A stretch of DNA of 64,000 nt from contig VGGV01000005.1 of NCBI GenBank assembly GCA_016868455.1, forward strand, positions 62,001 through 126,000. The letters run 5' to 3'. Within the stretch, counting starts at the first letter, position 1, and the number at the start of each line of letters is the position of its first letter. Below the pieces are notes generated by a model that had not been told where the DNA came from, ran no database searches, and saw nothing but the letters and a program-made list of their open reading frames with translations. The stretch comes from Bacteroidota bacterium (GTDB lineage: Bacteria; Bacteroidota; Bacteroidia; Chitinophagales; Chitinophagaceae). Positions 26,472 through 37,100 of the stretch are shown here, one piece after another. Both the position numbers and the translations under genes were made by a program.

Positions 26472-28304
26472 CTATCCCCTCAAATCCAGCTTTATCTGCA
26501 ACTCCTCCAGTTGCTTCTCATCAATCGTAGAGGGTGCATCCAGCATCATGTCTCTTACTGCATTGTTTTTAGGAAATGCAATAAAATCACGGATGCTTTC
26601 ACTGCCGCCGAGGATGGCGCAGAGACGGTCGAAACCAAAGGCGATGCCGCCGTGTGGCGGGGCCCCGTATTCAAAGGCTCCAAGCAAAAAACCAAATTTG
26701 TGCTGCTGTTCTTCTTTGTCCATTCCGAGAGCGGCAAACATTTTTTCCTGTAATTCTCTTTGATAGATCCGGATAGAGCCTCCGCCAATTTCATTTCCGT
26801 TCAGTACCATATCATAGGCATTAGCTTTGATATTAGCATAAGGATGCTTAACGTATTCAGCCGTATTTTCAATCGCAGGGTTGTTGCTGATCATTGTTTC
26901 AATCTGCGAGGGCTTGGGTGCGGTAAACGGGTGATGGCGGGCCACCCAGCGATTGCCTTCCTCATCGTATTCAAACAGCGGAAAATCCAGCACCCACACC
27001 GGTTTGAATTCATCTTTTTTGCGAAGATCCAAACGTTCAGCCATTTCAAGACGAAGCTCACTGATGGCCTTTCTGGTTCTTTCTTCCGGCCCGGCAAGTA
27101 TCAGTACCAGATCGCCGGCTTTGGTGCCGGCAGCTTCTGCAATGGTTTTTAATTTGTCTTCACTGTAAAATTTATCTACACTGCTCTTATAACTTCCGCC
27201 GGTATTACATTTAATAAATACTAAACCCTTCATCCCAATTTGCGGCCGTTTTACCCATTCTGTTAATTCATCAGTCTGTTTTCTTGTGTAATCGGCACAA
27301 CCTGGTACGGCTATTGCCAATACAGCCTCGGCCCCCCCGCCCCCCCAAGGGGGGATTGCAAACATTTCTTCCGGAAGAACAGTGCTTTTATTTGGAAACA
27401 TTTGCTTTGAAAAAACAAGGTTTGTTACTTTCATATCAAACCGGATATCCGGCTTATCATTGCCATAATTCCACATGGCATCTTCCCAGGTCATCCGGGG
27501 AACCGCTTCATTATATTCAATTCCCTTTACTTCTTTAAAGATGTGCTTTACCATGCCTTCGAACATGTTCAGTACGTCTTCCTGTTCCACAAAAGCCATC
27601 TCGCAGTCAATCTGGGTGAATTCCGGCTGGCGGTCGGCCCGCAGGTCTTCATCCCGGAAGCATTTTACAATTTGATAATAACGGTCATACCCGCTTATCA
27701 TCAGCAACTGCTTAAAAGTTTGGGGCGATTGCGGTAAAGCATAAAATTGCCCCGGGTTCATTCTTGAGGGTACTACAAAATCCCTTGCCCCTTCCGGCGT
27801 GGATTTGATTAGATATGGCGTTTCAACTTCTATAAAATTTTGTCCGTGTAAATAACTCCGGGCTGCCCGGTTTACAGCATAACGCAATTCGAGGTTTTTC
27901 TTTACTTCGTTTCTTCTCAGGTCAAGGTAACGGTATTTCATCCGGAGGTCATCCCCTCCGTCCGTATCATCCTGGATGGTAAAAGGAGGTACGGAGGATT
28001 TACTCAGTATTGTAAAGGAGGAAACCAGTATTTCAATATCGCCTGTTGGAATATTGGGGTTCTTGTTGCTTCTTTCATTTACGGTACCGGCGGCCTGTAA
28101 AACAAACTCACGGCCCGGCGGATTTTCCTCAAGCTGTTTATTCAGTTCCTCGCCAAATAAAAGCTGGGTGATACCATAACGATCCCGCAAATCAACAAAG
28201 GTGATGGCGCCGAACTTTCTGACCGTTTGCACCCAACCGGCCAGAGTTGTTTTTGCACCTTTGTCTGCCAGTCTTAATTCGCCGCAGGTATGGGTTCTGT
28301 ACAT
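26472..28304 (-). CDS. aspS: Aspartyl-tRNA synthetase
   Basis: 610 residues of a class II synthetase, bacterial type: an OB-fold anticodon-binding domain (about 1-110), class II motif 2 [18 protein letters not shown], the GAD insertion domain (about 290-420), and motif 3 [15 protein letters not shown]. Within the GAD domain about 25 extra residues precede [11 protein letters not shown], ending in PPWGGGG; the last part is encoded by the palindromic repeat at 27331-27356. The insertion is in frame and on the surface of a non-catalytic domain. A TATCTTTG -7 box sits 82 bases upstream of the ATG. Confidence 0.96.
   Translation of the reverse strand: MYRTHTCGELRLADKGAKTTLAGWVQTVRKFGAITFVDLRDRYGITQLLFGEELNKQLEENPPGREFVLQAAGTVNERSNKNPNIPTGDIEILVSSFTILSKSSVPPFTIQDDTDGGDDLRMKYRYLDLRRNEVKKNLELRYAVNRAARSYLHGQNFIEVETPYLIKSTPEGARDFVVPSRMNPGQFYALPQSPQTFKQLLMISGYDRYYQIVKCFRDEDLRADRQPEFTQIDCEMAFVEQEDVLNMFEGMVKHIFKEVKGIEYNEAVPRMTWEDAMWNYGNDKPDIRFDMKVTNLVFSKQMFPNKSTVLPEEMFAIPPWGGGGAEAVLAIAVPGCADYTRKQTDELTEWVKRPQIGMKGLVFIKCNTGGSYKSSVDKFYSEDKLKTIAEAAGTKAGDLVLILAGPEERTRKAISELRLEMAERLDLRKKDEFKPVWVLDFPLFEYDEEGNRWVARHHPFTAPKPSQIETMISNNPAIENTAEYVKHPYANIKANAYDMVLNGNEIGGGSIRIYQRELQEKMFAALGMDKEEQQHKFGFLLGAFEYGAPPHGGIAFGFDRLCAILGGSESIRDFIAFPKNNAVRDMMLDAPSTIDEKQLEELQIKLDLRG
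27331..27356. repeat. C7/G6 palindromic repeat inside aspS
   Basis: Two C runs followed by the hairpin ccccccaagggggg (27341-27354), in frame, encoding Pro-Pro-Trp-Gly-Gly-Gly-Gly on the minus strand. Same family as the insert in queE. Confidence 0.6.
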
Positions 28305-28385
28305 GATCCGTTTAAAAATTGATGGGTTGAAAAGTTGTTCTGAAATCTTTCAGGACAACTATATTAAGTTAGCCTTTCCGCGGCG

Positions 28386-28393
28386 CAAAGATA
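28386..28393 (-). promoter_or_regulatory. -7 box TATCTTTG upstream of aspS
   Basis: Exact TAnnTTTG match on the minus strand; the predicted leader is about 75 bases. No clear -33 element. Confidence 0.38.
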
Positions 28394-28467
28394 ACCCTGT
28401 AGGCTCTATTTTATGTGTTTTGCCCTTATTTAGCCCTGCTTCTTAAATTCGTATTGACTTATAGCTA

Positions 28468-29471
28468 ATGCCGCCCGATACTATTTATTTACCGGATCTA
28501 ACCGGGGCCACAACAGGGATAACCGATACAGGAATGCTGAACCGGGACAGTTTGCTGTGGTAGCAATCGGTTCAGCAGCATCTGGACTCGCTGGGCGAAG
28601 CATATCTACGCAGCAAAGCGGATGAAGGGCCGCATTATCCTTTTCCCGAATGGCAGATGTTCCTGGCGCTTTTTACCATCATTGCACTCTCGGCCTGGTT
28701 TTATATCATCCGGCCATCTCTTAAAAAGGGACAGGTATAAGAAGAACAGCAAAAGATGACCCTGCCGGCCGCACCCTGCAGGAAATACAGTATGACCAGT
28801 GGCTGAACAGATACAATCCCTATTATGGTTCATTGCCAGATACACAAAAGAAAAGGTTTTTGCACCGGGTGATACAGTTCATGCAGTCAAAGGAATTCCG
28901 TTTTCACTCCATGGTGGAGGAAGAATACATCCCGGTATTGATCAGCGGGGCAGCGGTACAACTGACTTTTGGCCTGCGCAATTACCTGATGGATGATTTT
29001 GATGTGATCCATGTGATGCGGAAAGAATATGTGCTGAATATTGATAAGGAAACGTATTATGGTCATGTGAGTAAGAACGGCATTCATACTTCCTGGAACC
29101 GTTTTCTGGAAGGGTACAGCGATTATACCGACTCGGTAAATGTAGGCCTGCATGAAATGGCGCATGCCCTGCAGGTTGATGCCTATCTTGGCATGGAGGA
29201 TCATCATGACCGTACCTTTAAGGAAAGACTGCAGGAATTTTCAGAAGAAGGCAAGCCTGTATTCAGGGCCATGCACAAGGGAATGAGCCACCTGCTGGAC
29301 GATTATGCCATGACCAATTTTGATGAGTTCTGGGCCGTATCAGTTGAAACATTCTTCGAAAATCCACAGGAATTTAAAGAAAAACTGCCGGCTCTTTATG
29401 AAGAAATGCGGCAGTTGCTGAGCCAGGATCCGCTGGAGCCGGGCCGGGTATTAAATACAACACCGGGCTGA
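28468..29471 (+). pseudogene. MtfA-like zinc peptidase with membrane anchor, broken by a stop and a frameshift
   Basis: Reading from the ATG 28468, the frame meets TAG at 28561-28563 (between LLW and QSVQQ; CAG would restore it), passes a membrane segment (WQMFLALFTIIALSAWFYII), then needs one extra A in the run 28723-28727 to reach the MtfA domain. That domain is intact from about 28770 to the stop: QKKRFLHRVIQFMQ, a zinc motif HEMAHALQ (HExxH) and a later FDEFWAVSVETFFENP. MtfA peptidases bind the regulator Mlc in enterobacteria; here only the fold is claimed. The domain could still be made from the TTG at 28833, but it would lack the membrane anchor. Confidence 0.7.
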
Positions 29472-29882
29472 TTACATGGTCACCGCTTTTTTCATTTTCA
29501 TATCTTTTGGCCGCTGCACTGCATAGTAGTAAAGCAGTATGGAAGCACCGGTAAAGAAAGGAATCAAAGCCATGTGTTTGCCCGTAACCCAGTTCCAGAT
29601 AATGTGTTCGTTAAAAGCGAAGAATTCGCTGATCATCCAGTAGCCATTGGCCGTAATCCAGAAAGCGATAGCAAGATTGTGGGCCAGCTCTGCCCGTATG
29701 CTTCGGGTTCGCCATGCAATGATGATAGCAATGGTAAGAGTGGGAACAAACATGGCAATCCCCAGTTCTCTCCAGATCAAACACCAGCTGATATCTTTTA
29801 CAAGCCAGAATACAATATGCATATTTTCCATGCGGCGGAACCGGGCCGGAATAATGTACCGGGCCTCCTGTTGGTTGGTCAT
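29472..29882 (-). CDS. Four-helix integral membrane protein of unknown function
   Basis: 136 residues with four hydrophobic segments (about 24-42, 43-58, 70-92 and 105-125), each rich in Trp and Phe, and a basic C-terminus (RPKDMKMKK). I do not recognise the family. It is convergent with the MtfA-like gene; the two stop codons touch. ATG at 29880-29882 is the first in frame after an upstream stop. Confidence 0.68.
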   Translation of the reverse strand: MTNQQEARYIIPARFRRMENMHIVFWLVKDISWCLIWRELGIAMFVPTLTIAIIIAWRTRSIRAELAHNLAIAFWITANGYWMISEFFAFNEHIIWNWVTGKHMALIPFFTGASILLYYYAVQRPKDMKMKKAVTM

Positions 29883-29934
29883 GATAAAAAATTAAGTGAA
29901 GGAAGATAGAAAACAATGGGCAATTGGCAATTGG

Positions 29935-30993
29935 CTATCGGGTAAGAATCCTTGTAAACCGGCTGATATCTGCTTCCGGGTTAATGGGTTTGTTGTACAA
30001 AAGGTAATCAGCCAATTGTTTTGCAAAGAATGGGGCCAGCGGGCAGCCCTTGGTACCCATGCCATTCAATATGCCAATGTTTGGATGTTGAGGGTGTAAT
30101 CCTATAAAGGGTCTTCGTTCCAGTGTGGCGGGACGAATACCACAAAAATGTTCCTTGATTGTAAATGGTATTTTCAGCCAGTTTTTCAAAAGAGCTTCTG
30201 TTTTTTCCCTGAACTCAGCTGTCGGATTTTCATTATCGAATTTCCAGGCATAATTGGAACCGATCCACCATTGCCCTGGTGCTGCCAGCGGGGCCAGCGA
30301 TAATCCTTTTTTATAAATATGGGTATCCGGCAGTTCAGGAATCTCCAGTGTCAAAGCTTCGCCTTTGTTGGGTGCAAAGGGAAGATTTCTGAAATACGGA
30401 TTGCTGGCGCTGCCATTGCCATCGCAGAAAATGATTTTTTGTGCTATGATGTTTTTGTATTCAATTTTTCTGACAGTGATTTTTAACTGTGAGATATCAA
30501 ACTCTTCTTCCAGCAGATAATTATTTTGCTGCAGCAAATTTCTCCAGGCGGGTAATATGGTTTCAAGATGGGCTGTATAAACGGGTTTGATCTCGCCATA
30601 GCCAAAATCATAATTAAATTGGGTGCGGAGATCTCCCAACGATTCAGCCAGCGAAACATAGTTTGCATTTTCTTCCGCCCGCTGCTGAAAACTTAACCGC
30701 ATTTGCAGACCGGGAAAAAAATCAATGATGTTTTTTTGCGAGATGGCTGTAATGCCGAGTTCATTTCCCAGTCCAGTATAAGCTTTCCAGGCAAAGGGCA
30801 TTATTTCCTCAGCCATCCATACCTCCACATGCCGGCGCCCGGTAACGGGATTGATGATGCCGGCAGCAATGCGGGAGGGAGAGTTGGGCTGGTTTTCGTC
30901 TATTACGAGAAATGATTTGCCTTCTTTTTGGAGAAAATAACTGAGCCAGGTGCCGCTTATTCCTTGTCCAATAATAAGATATTCAATTTGCAT
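29935..30993 (-). CDS. FAD-dependent oxidoreductase of the D-amino-acid oxidase fold
   Basis: 352 residues. The N-terminal dinucleotide motif is LIIGQGISGTWLSYFL with a ribose-binding Asp (VIDENQP), followed by SRIAAGIINPVTGRRH, which is typical of the DAO/MnmC-C group. The C-terminal FAD-contact motif is GIRPATLERRPFIGLHP and GILNGMGTKGCPLAP. The substrate is unknown; glycine oxidase-like and tRNA-modification (MnmC-C) relatives are both possible. The C-terminal stop lies beside short iterated ggcaattgg words (29917-29934). Confidence 0.88.
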   Translation of the reverse strand: MQIEYLIIGQGISGTWLSYFLQKEGKSFLVIDENQPNSPSRIAAGIINPVTGRRHVEVWMAEEIMPFAWKAYTGLGNELGITAISQKNIIDFFPGLQMRLSFQQRAEENANYVSLAESLGDLRTQFNYDFGYGEIKPVYTAHLETILPAWRNLLQQNNYLLEEEFDISQLKITVRKIEYKNIIAQKIIFCDGNGSASNPYFRNLPFAPNKGEALTLEIPELPDTHIYKKGLSLAPLAAPGQWWIGSNYAWKFDNENPTAEFREKTEALLKNWLKIPFTIKEHFCGIRPATLERRPFIGLHPQHPNIGILNGMGTKGCPLAPFFAKQLADYLLYNKPINPEADISRFTRILTR

Positions 30994-31038
30994 GCTGCAA
31001 ATTTATGTTGGTGAAATGTATAAGACACCAAAAAGAAG

Positions 31039-31099
31039 ATGCCGGGTCAAGCCCGGCATGACGAATGAAATTGATGTCATTCCGGCTTTAAGCCGGAAT
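31039..31099. repeat. REPIN-like pair of palindromes in inverted orientation
   Basis: atgccggg...cccggcat (31039-31059) and attccggctt.aagccggaat (31079-31099) each end in a shared gtcat word on the inner side, in opposite orientation, with 19 bases between. This is the layout of a REPIN. They lie between the FAD oxidoreductase start and the 3' end of the macroglobulin gene. Confidence 0.6.
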
Positions 31100-31110
31100 C
31101 TTCATATTGA

Positions 31111-34100
31111 CTATTCTACATTAATTCTGACTCCTTCGCTATGACTGCTAAACTCCGGTGCATACATACACTGAATCGTTGTTATCCCATTGCTGAAGTT
31201 GCCGGTATGGGTTACCAACAACGGATACTCGAACACATAGGTACCTTTTCTCAGGTAGCTAAAGAAAAAGTTGGTGCTGGCATCCTTGGTGCTTTCATAA
31301 TAACCCAGGCCGCCCTGCCATTTGTACTGGCTCAGCACATTTACAGGCTCCAGTGCGGAGGCCCGCATGTCTTTCATGTGCACATATTCCATGTCACGGT
31401 CAACCCGCAGTTCCACCCTTACTTTTATTTTATCACCCACTTTCAATACATCGCCATCGTTTACGGGTGTGAGCACCGGGCCACGGTCGGTATTCTTTTC
31501 TGTGAACAGCTTCTTAGATAGTTTCAGCGGGGTAGAAGCGGTAGTAATTTTATCCAGGTCTTCAAAATACTGCCAGTAAACGCCACCCCATGACACCAGG
31601 GATTGGTTAATTGGTTTATTGGTTAATTGGGAGCTTACAGTTACAGAAATATTTCCCATTTGAGGTGTCACTTTTACTCCATCAATTGTTTTTTTGAAAT
31701 AACCGGTTCCGGCTTCGGCGGGTTCTGTTCCTCCTCCGGAGGAGGAGGTTAGGAGGAGGCCTCCCATTTTTATTTCAATGGCGGGTTCATCGCTTAACCC
31801 CCCGATACCTATCGGGGCTGTGCCCTGCAGCAGCAAAGCATAACAAGCCTCTGCGGTGGCCTTCGTGGTTTTCCAGTTATTGGTTTGTTTGTTTTTCAAT
31901 AACCATGTCCGGAGGTCGTCAACGGTTTTGGTATCCTTGCCGGCTTCCTGGAAGGCTTCAATCAGTAATGAATGTGTTTCTATCGGCGCTTCGTACCAGA
32001 ACCATCCATTGCGCTGGTCTTTCCAGTACATGCCAAGTTCTTCATGGGTGATGGAAGTTTCTTTGAGTGATTTTAATATGGCTTCAGGAGTTTTTATATC
32101 GCCTGTTCTGAACAGGGCCAGGGCAATCATACCCTGCATGTACTTGCTTTGTGTCAGCCATGTTTGCTGTATCCGGCCACGGAAATAGTCATAAGCCGTT
32201 TTTGAAGCTGTGACAAGCTGGTAATCCGGCAAGAAACTTCGCATATACAAGTACTGAATGGTGGTATAGCCCGGAGTATATGTTTTCAGATTGACTTTGT
32301 ATTTAATAAGGTCGTCAAAATCTTCTTTTATTTTTCTGTCGAGATAGGGGATTGCAGTCTGAAGAATCGCTTTCAGTTTATTCTCCTGCCCTTTGGCAAC
32401 AGCCTTCAGTTTCAACAGGTGGCCAATACCGGTAACAATGTACTGGGTAATGTAACGGTCATCGGGTCCGCCGGTGAACCATACAAAACCGCCGTTGCTG
32501 CTCTGCATTTGTTTCAGCTTGTCGTAGGAACTATTGAGTTGTTCACTCATCTTCACCATATCAAACAGCAGGGCGATATTTCTTTTTTGCTCGGCTTCAT
32601 TCTTTGCCTGCAATACCCAGGGCGTTTCTTCCAAAAGAACTGCCTTCAGTTCCTGGTTTTTCTGCAGGTTGCTCATCAATGCTGCTGTGTCTTTAATCTT
32701 CCACTTTTCAAATACCTGTTTGATCTTCGGTGATGAGTTAGCGATATAAGCAGCCAGTGAATTGGCATAGTAGCGGTTCCATGTCTGTTCTGCACATTCA
32801 TAAGGATATTCCATCAGGTAGGGCAGAGCCTGCACGGCATACCAGGCGGGATTGCTGGTGTACTCGACGGTAAGAGCATGATGCTGCAGTGTTTCAGAGC
32901 TGCCTGAGTTCAGCAGTTTGGTAAAACTGAAATTTTTGGTACTGGTTCCCCGCATGGGCAGTGGCATGGTCTCGGTTACCAGCATCCGGTTGGTGAGGAC
33001 AGGCATTGCGTTTTCCTCACCGTCGCTGTAAGCCCCGGCTTTGGCAACAATCCTCCATAGAAGGGCTTTGTTAAACTGGTAGGGTACTTCAATCGGAAAT
33101 TTCACCAACTCACTTTGTCCGGCAGCAACCGTAAAGTACTGGTTGGGCATCTGATTTTTGAAATAACCATCCACCGGTTGGTCGGTGGCAGCATCAAACA
33201 GTTGAAATTCGGCGGTGCCTGTAATTTCTTTACCGGTCAGATTCACCACCTTGGTGCTGAACTCCATTTTATCGCCTTCCCGCATAAACCGCGGGGCATT
33301 GGGCTGCACCATCAGTTCTTTTTGTGTCACAATTTCTTTAGTGCTGCTGCCAAAAGCGGCCTCTTTTGTATGTGCCAGGGCCATGAACTTCCATTTGGTC
33401 AACGCTTCGGGCATAGTAAATGAAAACTCAATAGCGCCGGTACTGTCCGTTTTCAGATCAGGGAAGAAGAAAGCGGTTTCGTTGAAGTTTTTTCGGATTT
33501 TGACAGAGGGATCTTGTTGGCCTTTTTTTTCTTTATCGAGTTTATCAGCAACCCCATCGGCATCAGAGTCTCCATTTTTTTTCTTTTCAACGTTTTCAGC
33601 GTTTTTTAAGACGATGTCTGTTGATGCAAGTTCTTCCATAGCCGGAGCACCAGCAGGTTTTTGCAATCGCATTAATCTGGGATTTCTGTAATCTCCTACT
33701 TCAGAAAACAAAATATCATATCTCTTGTCAACATATTTTAATTGCTCGTCACTCAAATACTTTTGCTTTGACTGTAACTGGTTAAAATTCTGTGTACCAC
33801 TCCAGCTTTTGCTATTATAGAAATAAGGCCATATTGAAGGTACTCTCCAACCATGCGGGTAAAACTGATCCAGTGATGCATCATACATACTGGCCAGCAT
33901 CTCAGCCGCCATTTTTTCTTTTTTATAACCGGTAATTTTTACTTTCCATTTTTCCTCGCTGCCGGGTAAAGTCTTGTCCCTGTATGTGGCATATTCAATC
34001 GCAAGGTCTTTGTTCGTCCATGGCACACTGATGTTCTGGCTTAGCTGGTACAGCCGGTTATGTTTGATGAACATCCAGCCTGCGCCAAAGCCGCCCCGGT

Positions 34101-37100
34101 CTTTTTCAGAAGCATCAAAAGAAAAAATCTTCTTTTCATTGGTAAGTTTTAGAAAACTATAAATTCCTGCTTCCTGCCTTCCGCCTCCCGCCTCTTTATT
34201 TATTTGATGAACTACAAACAAATTATCAGCAGCAGTGCCGAGTTCCACTTTAGCAGTTTCACCCAGCTCCACAGTTGTTTTCTTTATACCTGTCCATAAA
34301 TAATCCGGCCGGCTAAGCTGGTTGCTCTTTTCATCAAACAGCTCCATGTATTTCACATCCTTTACCTCTTCACCATTCTGATCTTTAGTTGACATTTCAA
34401 CTATATAAAAGCCCGGTTCAAATTTTTTATTCACTATTGCCCATTCACCATTCACCTTTGCTGAATCACTCTTCTCTAAAACAACCTCGCCCTTCTCCCA
34501 ACTTTTATAATCACTTTCGTTATCATATTCATCATAGGGAAAATTTTTTATGTATTCATCCTTTGTCATCACAAACTGGTCGGGCCTTTCCCAGTAGCGG
34601 CCCCGGATAAGACGTTTTTCTTCTTTTAGTTTACTTATAGAAACTTTCACTATAGCCGGTTCATGTTCTCCGTTCATGTTTTGGGTGCGGATGGAGAGTT
34701 TCTTCAGACTGTCGGCCGGCAGGGTGGAGGGAATACTGCTCACCAGCATCAGTGATTTATAGCTCACAGATACCGACTTTTCACCGCTTCTTGTTTCCCC
34801 ATTGATGTCTGTTACATCAGCATACACAGTATAGTCAAATACCGGTTCAAATTTCCTGTCAATTTTCAGATCGGGTATGGCCGTAAATTCTACAACAAAT
34901 TTTCCGTCTTTATCTGTTTTGGCCTCTCCGTGGGCAATTTCCATTTCTTCAGAGGGTGGCTGCCACCAGCGCCAGAATATCCATGGATAGATAAAGCGGG
35001 GTTGCCTTACTACCCGGTAACTTACCGAAGCCCCGTCAATATTATTGCCGGCATAGGCTTTAGCGATACCGGTCACTTTTATTTCGTCATTTACTTTATA
35101 AGTGCCTTTGATCGGTTCGTATTCAACATAAAATTTGGGACGTTTATATTCTTCCACTTTAAAACCAGCATTACCATTATCAGCTCTTGTATAAATGCTG
35201 AACTGGCCGTTCATGCCGCTTTGGGGCAACTGGAATTTACCGCTGAAGGAGCCGTACCCGTTCGTTTTTACCTTAATAGTGTCAACATCCTTATAATTAG
35301 CATCACGCAGGATAACAGTGGTACTGTACCCGGAATTTACCGAGCCTGTTTTTTCTTTCCTGTTACTGGTAAGCACTATCCCTTTAAAAAAAACTGTTTG
35401 GCCGGGACGGTAAATACTTCTGTCGGTAAACAGAAATACGGTATTGATGGTCTTTGGTTCTTCTGCATCCTGGTTATAGTAATAATAATCGTAAGTGTAA
35501 TCGTTCATAAACAGCCTGTCGCCGTTATGGGTGATATCGAGGAGGTAGGAATAAGAACGGTAATCATTTTTTTCTCTTTTGATTTTTTCGAAGCGGAAAA
35601 AGCCATTTCCATCAGTTGTATAAGCCCTCCCTTTTTCTTTAATGTACTTTGACTGGTTATAATCATAGCGCTGTTCCCAAACCTGCACGGCAGCTTTGGC
35701 AAGCGGTTGGCCGTTATCACGGTTCAGTACAAAATAATCATTGCTGCTGTTGACATAACTGATGCCTGACACATAGAAAAACCGGACGCAGAGTATGGTT
35801 TTCTTTCCGCTAAAATCTTTATTGTCTGATGCAAGCAGGATATATTCACCGGAAGGCAAACCTTCCACTTTTATTTCTGTGCTGTGCTGCTGGTAATCTT
35901 TGGCATCCGGAAGTTTTTGTTCCCAGCTTTTTTCTGATTTTGCCGAAACAAGCAGGGGCCAGTATTTTTCATCGTACTGGTTTTCCAGTTGTTTCTTCAG
36001 GTTCTCATCGGGTTGAATGATCCGGAAATAGAGATTAGTTATATTCTTGTATTTAACCAAAGCCCGGAAGGACTGACCGGGTATATTCACTTTCTCAATG
36101 CTGAACTGAAATGAACGGTTGTTGATCTGGTTCAGCAGGTTATAACAATTGATTTTTCCTTCAGACGAGTCTTTTTGCTGAAGTATTCTTTCACAAATCT
36201 CTTTGGCTTTCAGCCGGCTGAACCGGTGGGTAGTATCGCCATATGGTTTGTAGGCATCGGCATTCTCATTATGGTATGCCGCCAGTAAATACCATGCCTG
36301 TGATGCAGCCGAAGTATTACCATACTGGCTGGCAATATGGTTAATGGCATTGAAATAGAGTTTATTTTTTTCGGGGTGTGTGGATTTGCTTTTTACAAAC
36401 TGAATCCGAAGGAGGTCCGCATCAATCAGTGCATCGGGCCGGGCATCGAATAAATGGAAGGCAATTAATTTCTGGTAAAGCAGCAGGGCTTTATGCTGCA
36501 GCGACAGAGAATCTTTGGTAGGAAATTTCCGGATAACAAAATCTGCTGCAGGGTCAAATGCACTGGCCTGGCTGATTTCAAAGGCATAGGCCGGTTTCTT
36601 AATGTCCCTTTCGTCATTTTCAAAATAATGGATGGCCCGTTGTGCCAGCAGGTCAAACAGGGTGGGGCGCAGGTGGCGCACATTACCTTTTATAATGATG
36701 GCATCGTAGTTATTCAGTTTCGTTTGCTGTAACAGTTTTTCGGGCAGAAGCGATTGCAGGTACAGGTTGCTTATCTTTTTATGAAAATCCTCGGCATCCC
36801 AGGTGGCAATATCTTTTTTGGAAAATTCCTTTGTCCTGCTGCGGTCATACAGCTGCCAGCGGTGCTGCTGGTAATAATTCCAGTACATTTCAGCCAGCAG
36901 GTTTTTCAGGATAGCAGTTACCGGCTCTTTGCTTACTGAAATCTCTTTTTCCACCTCAGCGATGGAAAATATTTCATTGTCTTCACGGTTCTCACTTTGC
37001 AGACCGGTCATGTACACCAGGGCTTTAATCAACTGGGCATCCTGTTTTTCTTTTTTGGCCAGGGCGTGTATTTTTTTCACTTCTTCCAGAGCTGATTTCG

